From: JAPPHA01 sp965242975
Lineage (GTDB): Bacteria > Pseudomonadota > Alphaproteobacteria > Rhodobacterales > Rhodobacteraceae
Length of the DNA stretch: 64,000 nt
Reading direction: 5' to 3'
Assembly (NCBI GenBank): GCA_965242975.1
Contig: CBDETS010000007.1
Coordinates: 2,790,001-2,854,000, forward strand
The notes under the pieces: model-generated
The model's input: only the letters and a program-made list of their open reading frames with translations
Databases searched by the model: none
Told to the model about the DNA's origin: nothing
Shown here: in pieces, positions 52,923 to 61,285 of the stretch
Layout of the letters: each line of letters begins with the position of its first letter
How positions within the stretch are numbered: the first letter of the stretch is position 1
Translations under genes and position numbers: made by a program

Positions 52923-53960
52923 TCACTGGATGAGTGACGTCATGTTCACCATGACGAAAGCGGAGGAACCGATGATGCTGGCGGCCATGATCAGCAGACC
53001 GATGCGGAGCAGTTTCACCATCGTCTCGACCTTTTCTTCCAGGCGCTCGAGCCAGGTGCCGGCGTAACGGCTGAAACGCGGTACCCAGTCCCTTTGGCCG
53101 GCATAGGCGCGGAGAACCGCGTTCAACTCGGGATCCGGGAATCCGTGACCCGCCGCGATGGCTGCGCTGCCGATGTTCGTACGGTCCGACCATTCGGCGA
53201 TCGCGAGGATCCGGGATCGCGAATAAGGCGGAAGGGAGTTGGCCAGGTTCAACAGGAAGGCCCGGTTGATTTCGTGGCCGACCCGGGCGTTTTCGATGAG
53301 GACGAAGGTGAAGGTCGCGCCGGTCCGGAGGCGATGGAGCGAGAACGGTGGAATCCTGTCCAGCCAGGCTCGCCCGGGACCGGTATGGTTCCTCTCCGCC
53401 CATTTCCAGAGCACTCCGGCAGCCAGGACCGACGCGGCCACGATATGGACATTGTTCGCGATCCAGATGGCTGTTGCCGCGACCAGCCGCGAAACAGGCG
53501 GCCAGTCGGAAACGGGCGCGAGAGTGGCCATGGTCGGAAACAGGTTGGACCCGAGCGAATAGAGAAGGACGAACACCAGAAGGAACAGGAAAGCCGGCCA
53601 CATCAGGGCCTGCCTGATCGCCTTCGCGATTTTCTCGTCCACGCTCGACAAGCGGGCTGCGGCCCGGAAGACGCTGGCATCCGACGCCGACCCGAAGCGC
53701 GAGAACAGCATCGCTTCGGATTCGGGGACATAGCCGGAAACCACCCGGGCGAAACTGTCCGTCCTCAGCGCGGCCCGGAGTCTGCCCAGAATATCCTGGA
53801 GCTTTCGATTCCCGGAACCGTTCATGTCGGCCACAAGCGGAAGCGCCCGGTTGAGTTCCATGCCGCTGTCAAGGAGGTCGCTGATCATCCTCCAGGTCCG
53901 GGCCCTCACGGACCGGCGAAAGACAAGGCGCGCGTGAATGCGTTCCAGGTCAGGAAACAT
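52923..53960 (-). CDS. PilR-like type IV pilus inner membrane platform protein (GspF family)
   Basis: 345 residues using ATG 53960 behind a strong GGGGGAG site; a TTG 60 bases upstream is less likely. Two GspF-type repeats: MISDLLDSGMELNRALP and FVLIENARVGHEINRAFL. Three membrane segments (LMWPAFLFLLVFVLLYSL, HIVAASVLAAGVL, IGLLIMAASIIGSSAFV). It anchors the assembly ATPase. Gene lies 21 bases upstream of the pilin gene. Confidence 0.88.
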   Translation of the reverse strand: MFPDLERIHARLVFRRSVRARTWRMISDLLDSGMELNRALPLVADMNGSGNRKLQDILGRLRAALRTDSFARVVSGYVPESEAMLFSRFGSASDASVFRAAARLSSVDEKIAKAIRQALMWPAFLFLLVFVLLYSLGSNLFPTMATLAPVSDWPPVSRLVAATAIWIANNVHIVAASVLAAGVLWKWAERNHTGPGRAWLDRIPPFSLHRLRTGATFTFVLIENARVGHEINRAFLLNLANSLPPYSRSRILAIAEWSDRTNIGSAAIAAGHGFPDPELNAVLRAYAGQRDWVPRFSRYAGTWLERLEEKVETMVKLLRIGLLIMAASIIGSSAFVMVNMTSLIQ

Positions 53961-54238
53961 GGCTCCCCCGTGCCGCACGCGAACGGCGGCAATCGCCCGG
54001 TCTTCGTGGACGAATGGCAAACCCCCGTCCGACGCCGTCCCGGCTGGTCATTTCGCCCACGGCTTTTGCTCTTCTGCGGAAGAGGCCCGTGGTCGCCAGC
54101 CCCGGTTCCGGTCCTGCACGGCCCGAAACGGAAATCCCTTGCCGGCGGCAGGCCCGTTCGTGCACCCGTCCGGCCGGAAACCGGTCCCGGCGTGCCGGAA
54201 CACCCCGCGGCATCCATCTTGGCCGACGGCAGGCGCAG
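53961..54238. other. Gap between ATPase and platform protein genes
   Basis: About 280 bases between two genes of the same operon, unusually long compared with the overlaps elsewhere in this module. The frames present are Arg/Pro-rich without recognisable product. A degraded gene may have stood here. Confidence 0.35.
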
Positions 54239-55822
54239 CTATCGCGCAAGGTCTTCGACCCACGTTTTGAGGATTTCATTTCGGTCGGCGTTCATGCGGG
54301 AAATGTCCGCGCCCTTTTTTCGTGCGTCCGGAGGGGCAACGAGCCCGGCGTTGACCAGCAGGTTCAGCTTGTCGGAAAGCGTCAGGCCTCCGAGGCCGCC
54401 CCGGTCGCATGACCCGGTCCAGTGGCGCCACGCCGCCACCGCGTCGTTCCTGCGAACACAGTCCAGGTACCCGTCGTCAGGGACGATGGTCTCACCGACA
54501 GCGATCAATCGCCGGTATCCCGCCCAGGCACCGGAGGCTTCTCCTCCACCACGCCCGGCCTGGCATCGTGCACACCCGTTCGCGTTTCGATGCCGGAATA
54601 CCCCGCCTGCTTGCCGAACCGCACAGTCGCACAGCAACGGGACCAGGGACTGTTTCGCCAAAAGGGTGATCGAGCCGGGTTTCGCCAACTCCGAGGGATG
54701 AATGCCCATGTCGATCATCCGGAACAGGATCGAATTGACCGAACCAATGTGAATCGTGGTCCAGACCTGGTGCCCGGTTTCGATGAACTGGATCATCTGG
54801 CGGGCGCCCTCGGCATCACGGACCTCGGACACGACTCCGACATGAGGGTTGATACGGACGAAATGCATGAGCGCCCTCCGGTAGTTTGCGGCGCGTTCGT
54901 CCGGGGTGCCGGCCGACTGAATGGGAATCTGGATGATTCCGCTCTTGCGCATGCGGGTCTCGACGGGGTCCTCGATAGTGACGACGGAAATCTGGCCGTC
55001 CAGCTCGTCATAGAGCCGCTCGACCGACCGGATGATCGTCGTGGACTTTCCATCGCCGGTCTCACCCCCGACGATGACCGCGCCTTTCATCCGTTCGCGG
55101 GCGAGCGATATGTCGCGAAGGACCAGGGGATCGAATCCAAGATCTTCGAGCCGGGCCACGTCGTGGTTGTCGGCATAGACGATCCGCAGAACCATGTGCT
55201 CCTGGATGCCGGCGTCGCCCTCGTGGAATCCCTTTTGCCCGCGGATCTTCTGGATGGGCTCGGGCAGCGGGATCGAATGGCCGGGCGTAATCGAAAAGGA
55301 CTGGAACGAGTACTGCTGTTTCGTCGTGTGGCCGCTGCCTTCGTCGCGGGCATCGAACAGATAGGCGATGATTGCACGGCCTTCGCTGACCGAGATGTCT
55401 TCGCGGTAGTCCACTTCACGCCCGGCGACGGCGACCCTGATATCGGACCGCCGCGATCTCCGGATGATCTTGAGGTCGCTCGCATTCATTTCGGCGGCGT
55501 CCTTCAACAGGCGTGCCACGAATCTCTTGTACGAAGCCTCACCGTCGCCGGCCTCTCCCGGATCCGATTGCAGGTAGACATCGGCGATCTGTTGAGGTGC
55601 CGCCTGCTCCACCATCGGCTCGACATGGAACACCGACGCGACGTATTCCTGCACCCCCCCTATTTCAGGGTCGAACTGCATGCCGGTGCGTACGATGATT
55701 CGCCCGGTCTCGAATGCGGCGCACCTGTCGCGAAGTTCCGCCGGAATCTCGATCAGCCCGTTGGCCCGGACCGGGTATTGTCCCGCTTTCGCGAGCACCT
55801 GGACCTGTGGAATCCTCACCAT
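54239..55822 (-). CDS. PilQ-like type IVb pilus assembly ATPase (GspE/PilT superfamily)
   Basis: 527 residues. Walker A GGETGDGKST (252-261), Asp box TIEDPVE (282-288), Walker B-like GVVSEVRDAEGA (329-340) and His box QVWTTIHIGS (352-361). Cys398, Cys400, Cys417 and Cys420 can bind zinc, as in extension ATPases. It powers assembly or retraction of the pilus from the cytoplasmic face, working on the PilR-like platform. Confidence 0.92.
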   Translation of the reverse strand: MVRIPQVQVLAKAGQYPVRANGLIEIPAELRDRCAAFETGRIIVRTGMQFDPEIGGVQEYVASVFHVEPMVEQAAPQQIADVYLQSDPGEAGDGEASYKRFVARLLKDAAEMNASDLKIIRRSRRSDIRVAVAGREVDYREDISVSEGRAIIAYLFDARDEGSGHTTKQQYSFQSFSITPGHSIPLPEPIQKIRGQKGFHEGDAGIQEHMVLRIVYADNHDVARLEDLGFDPLVLRDISLARERMKGAVIVGGETGDGKSTTIIRSVERLYDELDGQISVVTIEDPVETRMRKSGIIQIPIQSAGTPDERAANYRRALMHFVRINPHVGVVSEVRDAEGARQMIQFIETGHQVWTTIHIGSVNSILFRMIDMGIHPSELAKPGSITLLAKQSLVPLLCDCAVRQAGGVFRHRNANGCARCQAGRGGGEASGAWAGYRRLIAVGETIVPDDGYLDCVRRNDAVAAWRHWTGSCDRGGLGGLTLSDKLNLLVNAGLVAPPDARKKGADISRMNADRNEILKTWVEDLAR

Positions 55823-55831
55823 CGCCCCACC

Positions 55832-56392
55832 CTACTCCACCCTGACGTCGGTCCCGTCAGGCGCGGACAAGACAACACCGTCGTCGCGCACCTCGGTTAC
55901 ACGGTGCCCGGATTCCAGCTCGTCCGCCGTGCGAACCGAACCGATCACGCCATCCGCCTTCAGGATTGCCACAGGATCTCCACCGGCTTGCCTGGTTACC
56001 GCGACCAGTTCGAAAACGGGACTTTTCGCCGAACCCGCAACAGGTATCCCCGTGCGGGACTCGGTTGCCCCAGAAATGTCCGGACGCTTCGGTGTACTGA
56101 TTCGTTCTTCGCCTATACCGGGTGCAAATAGCTCGTTCAGCCGTCGATTGTTTTCGTAGATTTCCAGAAGAGCCGTCTGTGATTCGCGGCAGATGGCCAA
56201 GACGTGACGCTCGATCGCAAGAAGGGAAAGTGCGTCTGTTGGATTGGTCAGGTCCGCATAGGCCTCCTGTAACACCTCGAAAGGACAGAGAAAAACAAGG
56301 CCGTTCCGTTCTTCGGCCAGCACCGGACCACACGACAGGGCGATCGCGATCCACGCCGAACAGCAATTCCCGATTTTTGTTCTTGAATTCAT
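55832..56392 (-). CDS. PilP-like periplasmic pilus assembly protein
   Basis: 186 residues with an N-terminal signal peptide (CCSAWIAIALSCGPVLAEE). The C-terminal 65 residues (VFELVAVTRQAGGDPVAI, then GVIGSVRTADELESGHRV) resemble the GspC/PilP domain that links the inner membrane complex to the secretin. The first gene of the pilus operon visible, 9 bases upstream of the ATPase gene. pilN (secretin) and pilO, which normally precede it, are absent. Confidence 0.75.
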   Translation of the reverse strand: MNSRTKIGNCCSAWIAIALSCGPVLAEERNGLVFLCPFEVLQEAYADLTNPTDALSLLAIERHVLAICRESQTALLEIYENNRRLNELFAPGIGEERISTPKRPDISGATESRTGIPVAGSAKSPVFELVAVTRQAGGDPVAILKADGVIGSVRTADELESGHRVTEVRDDGVVLSAPDGTDVRVE

Positions 56393-56457
56393 TCCGCAAA
56401 GATGTTCTCTTTTTGTTCCCTTGTCAACCAGACGTAATCGAATTTTCGGGAATCACG

Positions 56458-58548
56458 ATGAAACGACGATTTATCCACCGTGACCGACGCTGGTGCAGGA
56501 AACATCGGAGCGGCGGACTGCAATCCGGAACCAGGGCAGGAATCTGGCTGGCTATATTGACCTCGGCGGTCGTGGCGCCCGGCCACCCCCAGCTGCATGC
56601 GGCCGGATTTGACCCTGGCGGCGATCATTCCGGCGAAACCGCCCGTTCGAGGGAACGCGCGGCCGAGTTGTATGTCTCGGCCCTTCAGCTCGTTGCCAGC
56701 GAGTTCCTCGACCTGATCTCGGAGGACGTCACGGGAATCCTTCGTGATCGTCTCGGCGCCGGCGGCACTTCGCTGCCGGACATGCAGGGCGGCTTGCCCG
56801 AACCTGACCGGCTCAGGTTCGATGCTCTTGGAATCCGGGTTGCCGCCGCTGGCGGGCAGCTTGCCGCCTGGGTCGTTCCCGGGCACCTCCGCGGCAACGT
56901 GAAATCAGTGGACATCGCTCTGGCGGCAGACCGTCTTTCCCTCGGAATGATCGGGCGAATACGCGGCGGCGAATTCCGCCGGGACGGGGTCTCCCCGACA
57001 GCGATTTCTCCAGATCTGTTGTCCCTTCTTCCGCCCGACGCGATCGGCATCATCGTCACCGCCCGTTCTCCTGCGGATCCGCTCGAGGAATCTGCCGGTG
57101 TCGCGCAGCGGCGGCGGCCCTGTCCTGACCGAAGCTACGGGTTTGGTCTGCGCGAGGAACGCGCGTTTCGTCGGACGGTTGTCGGAACCGGCGAGCCGGC
57201 GACGGAATGGACCGGGGAGTGGATCGAGATCTCGTCCGACTGCCACCCCGAGGACGCATGGACGGTTCTCGTCACGGAAGCCTGCCCGAGCCCCGATTCC
57301 GGCTGGATCACCTACCGCGTCGATCAGCAGGTCGTGAAGCATCCTGATCACCCCTTCGGCTTCAGGATCATTCGCGATGAGACAGGCCCCGACAACGAAG
57401 TCGCCCGGAATTGTTCCGGTATCGGAAAGCGACTCCTGAGCCAAACCACAATCGAGACTCGCCGGAAAACCCTGGCGTGCGACCAGGTCTATACGCCTGC
57501 GAAGCTGTCGCCGTCAGAACCAGACTATTCCGGAACCGTCACTTATGAACGCAGGTTTCGCGTGGCGACCAGTTCGTTTGCGGGAGACGAAGACGGAGGA
57601 GTTTCAAACAGCTACCCGATCGACGCCCTGTGGCGGGAGGTTTCGGAGGATTGTTCCCGGATCATGGCCCGTCAGGTGCGCAGGCAGGAGACCTTGCCGT
57701 GCCCCGCGAGTCACCCTTCAGGAATCCGCTATCGCACGAAAACCGGCATCGAACGATATACCGACTTCCTGACAGGGGATGACGTGACCCTGGGAACCGT
57801 CTGGAACCAGGATTGGCAGGAGACGGCCAACACCTGTCACAAGACCTGGACGGCTCCGGGCAGTCCCGAAGATTCAACGGATGGATGCGACCGGTTGCAG
57901 CGTTCGTCAACCGAGCACTGGAGCGAATTCGAACGGGACCGGAAGCCGCGCCTTGAACGCGTGGACACAGGCAAGTGGGTGCATGTCGGCATGATTCCGG
58001 GATGTCGGAACGACGCGGACAACGACCGCGAGGAACCGAACAATGGCTGGGATGTCGATGGCGACGGTCAGGCGGATTTCGCCAATTGGAGAGAGGCTGA
58101 AAACCACATGACGGACCTGGGCCTCGCCGGAAACCCGAAACCGATTGCCGACGGCTGCGGAGGCGGATGCCGGGGTCCGACGAACACCAACCCGACCGGA
58201 GGAAATGACGGCGGTGGCGGGAATGACGATGACGGCGGCGGTTGGTGTTTCCTGACCACCGCGGTCACCTCGGTGCGCAACGAAGCGGACGACGGGCCGA
58301 CGTTGACCGCCTTGAGACGGTTCCGCGACGGTTGGCTGGCAGAGACGGCAGGGGGCCGTGCCTTGATCGCCGAATACCAGGCCCTGGCTCCCCGGATCGT
58401 TTCCGCCATCCCCCCAGGTCACGCGGACTGGTCTTGGATCGCGGAACAGGTCGATTCCGCCCGTGACGCGATCCTGGCGGAATCGAATGACCGGGCGCTT
58501 GCGATCTACGTCGGCATGGTTCGAAGTCTACAGGAACGATGGTTGTGA
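56458..58548 (+). CDS. Large exported protein with CFI-box-like C-terminal domain
   Basis: 696 residues from ATG 56458 (MKRRFIHRDRRW); an N-terminal segment GIWLAILTSAVVAPGHPQLH acts as signal. The middle part has many cysteines and tyrosines (PCPDRSYGF, SDCHPEDAW). A Gly/Asn/Asp-rich linker (GGNDGGGGNDDDGGG) leads to the last 120 residues, which start WCFLTTAVTSV and continue LTALRRFRDGWLAETAGGRA. This follows the CFI-box pattern (CFIATAAYG ... LRxFRDxxL) found in surface or export-linked proteins. It is divergent to the pilus operon, so it may be a surface partner. Confidence 0.75.
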   Translation: MKRRFIHRDRRWCRKHRSGGLQSGTRAGIWLAILTSAVVAPGHPQLHAAGFDPGGDHSGETARSRERAAELYVSALQLVASEFLDLISEDVTGILRDRLGAGGTSLPDMQGGLPEPDRLRFDALGIRVAAAGGQLAAWVVPGHLRGNVKSVDIALAADRLSLGMIGRIRGGEFRRDGVSPTAISPDLLSLLPPDAIGIIVTARSPADPLEESAGVAQRRRPCPDRSYGFGLREERAFRRTVVGTGEPATEWTGEWIEISSDCHPEDAWTVLVTEACPSPDSGWITYRVDQQVVKHPDHPFGFRIIRDETGPDNEVARNCSGIGKRLLSQTTIETRRKTLACDQVYTPAKLSPSEPDYSGTVTYERRFRVATSSFAGDEDGGVSNSYPIDALWREVSEDCSRIMARQVRRQETLPCPASHPSGIRYRTKTGIERYTDFLTGDDVTLGTVWNQDWQETANTCHKTWTAPGSPEDSTDGCDRLQRSSTEHWSEFERDRKPRLERVDTGKWVHVGMIPGCRNDADNDREEPNNGWDVDGDGQADFANWREAENHMTDLGLAGNPKPIADGCGGGCRGPTNTNPTGGNDGGGGNDDDGGGWCFLTTAVTSVRNEADDGPTLTALRRFRDGWLAETAGGRALIAEYQALAPRIVSAIPPGHADWSWIAEQVDSARDAILAESNDRALAIYVGMVRSLQERWL

Positions 58549-58827
58549 CCAGGTGACCCGACTCAACATGCCACGGTCGTTTCGTTCGACGTATGCGCCA
58601 CAGGTCGCATCCTCGCTCGTGTTGAGACCCACACCGGGCTCATCCGTGACCGCGCCGCCGAATTCCGTGACGCCCGTCCGGGCCTGCGCGCCCGGGTGCC
58701 ATCTCGACGCGACGATCAGATCCAGGCGGCGACAACGGCGGCGCCATGACCCATGCGCATCGGGGAGTCGGGCGCACGGTGATCGCGATCCTTGAGAAGG
58801 GAATTTTATCGATGACTTGACAACGTA
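58549..58827. other. Gap downstream of tnpB
   Basis: About 280 bases between the exported-protein gene and the tnpB stop. The part next to tnpB would hold the end of the IS and any guide segment of the associated RNA. No gene recognised. Confidence 0.35.
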
Positions 58828-58863
58828 TCACGCTGCCAGCTTTCGATCGAATTCACGGGTCAT
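58799..58863. repeat. Left arm of an imperfect inverted repeat flanking tnpB
   Basis: These 65 bases, covering the last codons of tnpB and 29 bases beyond, are repeated in inverted orientation at 60180-60244. The inner 46 bases (58818-58863 against 60180-60225) are best conserved and include TGACAACGTATCACGCTGCC. The similarity continues beyond the stop codon with scattered changes. This arm is the natural 3' end of the tnpB gene. Confidence 0.75.
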
Positions 58864-60097
58864 TGGGGTTGCCGATGCAAACGCCCCTCGCCGTGCAGAC
58901 GCACCAATCCCGAACGCCAATGCGTTGCGGGCCGCATTCAGGGCCGCATTGTCCGCGTGGCCACAGGCCACGCACGTGAATTCAGCCTGCGACGAGCGGG
59001 AAGCCTTGTCCGAATGTCCGCACGCATTGCAGGTCTGTGATGTGAAGGCGGGGTCGATCTCCACCACAACGCGCTTGTAACCGAGCATCTGCTTTACAGA
59101 GTGCCCGCCGGTGTTGAGGATCCTCCCGGTTGAGGCCGGACTTGGCCTTCACGTTCCTGCCGGGGTTGTCAATCGTACCCCTGGCCGAGCGGGTCATGCC
59201 CGCTGTGTCGAGTTTCTCGACAATTACCGTGCCCGCCCGGTTGGCGATCCGGCGGCTGACCTGATGTCGCCAATTCTTGCGCCTGTTGGCCCGCTTCCTC
59301 TGGAGCCTCTGCAACCTGAGTGTGATCTTCATGCGCCGCCGTGGTCCCTTGCGCTGGCGCGCAAGCCTCTGCTGGTTGCGCCTGATCTTCGCATCAAGCG
59401 GGCCCGTATCGGGCGCGGGGATGATCTCCGCCTCTCCCGTCGTGTCCACCACCGCCACCCGGCCGACGTTCATGTCCACGCCCGCCAAGACCCCGGTGTC
59501 GGGACGTTCCCCGGCCTCGACCGCGTAGCAGACGGTGACGGACCACGTGCCGGCGATCGTCTTGATCACGGCGTGCACCGGCTTGCCCTCGGGATACGGG
59601 TTCCCGCCCTTCCGCCGGATCCGCATGTGCCCGATCCTCGGAATGGCGATCCTGTCCCCGTCAATGCGGACATCACAGGGAATGGTGAAGGATGGGCTCG
59701 ACCCGTAACACGACTTGAAACGTGGATGTCCCGCATCGCCCCCGAAGAACGCCTTCCACGCATCGGCCTGATACTTGAGTACGTACCGGGTGATTGCAAA
59801 GGAGTATTCCGAAAGCCACGGCGTATCGCTGCGCAGCCCGGTGAACTCCGTGCCGAGCGAGAAGAACAAAACCGACGGAGGTTTCTCCCCGTTGGCCTTC
59901 GCCGCCTCATGGGCGTCATTGTGCTGCCCCAGTATCGCGTTCCAGACGAAGCGGCAGGCGCCTGCCTGTCCGGCCAGGCTCCGCGCGTTGGCAATGGAGC
60001 CGGGCAGAAGCCGGTAGATTATGTTACGGTATGTGGTAGTCTCGCTCACGCGGTCGGGCCTTCGGCACAAGGTTCGTTTGGTGACGGGAAACTGCAT
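58828..60097 (-). pseudogene. tnpB: IS200/IS605-type tnpB (RNA-guided nuclease family) with single-base frameshift
   Basis: Two minus frames make one protein: 60097-58982 and 59088-58828. The first carries VCYAVEAGE, the RuvC aspartate GVDMNVGRVAVVDT, and the glutamate TVIVEKLDTAGM. It runs off frame after GLNRE; deleting one base from the ATCCTCCC run near 59120-59127 (plus strand) restores REILNTGGHSVKQMLGYK. The second frame holds the zinc finger (TCNACGHSDKASRS, FTCVACGHAD) and the last RuvC aspartate (ADNAALNAARN). The probable start is GTG 60049 (VSETTTYRNIIYRLL). All catalytic residues survive, so the inactivation is recent. No tnpA was seen. Confidence 0.85.
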
Positions 60098-60179
60098 TTT
60101 CCCGTCACACGCTCTCTACACGATCTGCCTGAATTGGCAAGGAATCGTCCAGGGTCACGATCAAGTGTCGGAAACCGCC

Positions 60180-60244
60180 ATGACCCGTGAAATCGATCGG
60201 AAACCGGCAGCGTGATACGTTGTCACGTAATCGACATAATCCCC
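60180..60244. repeat. Right arm of the inverted repeat: extra copy of the tnpB 3' end
   Basis: Read on the plus strand, this piece encodes AMTREIDRKPAA and stop, nearly the same as the tnpB C-terminus (PMTREFDRKLAA). Thus the tail of a second tnpB copy lies upstream of, and opposite to, the tnpB gene. No further part of a second tnpB was found upstream of it. The stop at 60213-60215 is followed by TACGTTGTCA, identical with the left arm. Confidence 0.7.
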
Positions 60245-60285
60245 CTTGAGAACCCGCATGCCTTGGGCGACGGCCATCAAGCAAG

Positions 60286-61203
60286 CTACGGGCGAACCGG
60301 CGCCGCCGAGTCCCGCCGCAAGGCCTGGCAGAGACAATGCACGCCTCCGCCACCGAGCGTAAACATGGACATGTCGGGATCGTGAACTTCAAACCCCAGT
60401 GCGCGCAATTTCCCGTTCAAAACCCGGCTGCCCTTCATGGACAAAACCCGGTCATTGCCCAGGGCGACGAGGTTGACGCCAAGGTTTTTCGCCTCGGCGT
60501 AGCCCACATCGATGAAGTCGAAGCCTCCATCCCGCAACCAGTCGACGAGCCAGGACTCCAATGCATCCAGACTCGCAACCACCAACCTTGGCGCCACGGG
60601 CACAACGAGGCCGTCCATATGAACGAATTCCCGGGAAATCGGCGCCACCTGCACCTCCCAGCCCTCTTCGCGAACCCAGGCCGCGACCTGCTCTGCGCCG
60701 GCTTCCTCGGAACGTTCCCCGCAGTACCCGATGAGGACTTTGCCCGGTTCCAGTATGACAAAGTCTCCGCCTTCGAAATGGCCGGCGGTCGCGTATCTCC
60801 AGATCGGAATGCGACTCTCCTGGTAGAAGCGGATCGCCGATACGTAGTCCGCGCGGCGGCATTTCAGCTGCATGTGGCAGATCAGCGCACCCCAGGGCGT
60901 CATCACGCTGGAATCCCTGGCAAAAAAGTTGCGGTGCAGCACCTCGTCCGACGCCAGGTAATGGCATGTGACGCCTGCGTCCTCGTAGATCCGAACCATC
61001 TCGGCGTGTTGAGCCATCGCGGTCTGGTGGTTGAACGCGACGCCGGTTTTCGCCTGGTTCTCCAATGTCCGCCGGGTGATCGGTCCGGCGTCGACCCAAC
61101 GGTAGTACTCGGGCCGCCCCAGGAGCACGTCCCGCAGCGGCGCGTAATCGTTGTCGATCCCCCACGTGCCGGAGGCCAGGGTTTCTCTGCCGCGGGCGTT
61201 CAC
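60286..61203 (-). CDS. Arginine deiminase/DDAH-family amidinohydrolase
   Basis: 305 residues using GTG 61203; an earlier ATG would run into the neighbouring gene. The guanidine-modifying pattern is complete: Asp in NFFARDSSVMTP, GHFEGGDFVIL, the catalytic His in SREFVHMDGL and Cys in GGGGVHCLCQAL near the C-terminus. These enzymes act on arginine, methylarginines or related guanidino compounds. It follows the peptide-type binding protein gene by about 80 bases on the same strand. Confidence 0.87.
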   Translation of the reverse strand: MNARGRETLASGTWGIDNDYAPLRDVLLGRPEYYRWVDAGPITRRTLENQAKTGVAFNHQTAMAQHAEMVRIYEDAGVTCHYLASDEVLHRNFFARDSSVMTPWGALICHMQLKCRRADYVSAIRFYQESRIPIWRYATAGHFEGGDFVILEPGKVLIGYCGERSEEAGAEQVAAWVREEGWEVQVAPISREFVHMDGLVVPVAPRLVVASLDALESWLVDWLRDGGFDFIDVGYAEAKNLGVNLVALGNDRVLSMKGSRVLNGKLRALGFEVHDPDMSMFTLGGGGVHCLCQALRRDSAAPVRP

Positions 61204-61285
61204 GTCGACCCGTTTCCGACCTGTCCGCACCGCTTCACCCCTGCCTCCAGCCTCCGGCACCCAGGACTGCCGACCTGCCTGTCCC

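Noticed and set aside
53094..56131. Two plus-strand frames of over 500 codons opposite the PilR-like and PilQ-like genes
   Set aside because: Shadows of GC-rich coding DNA; they lack known motifs while the minus strand has complete Walker and GspF features.
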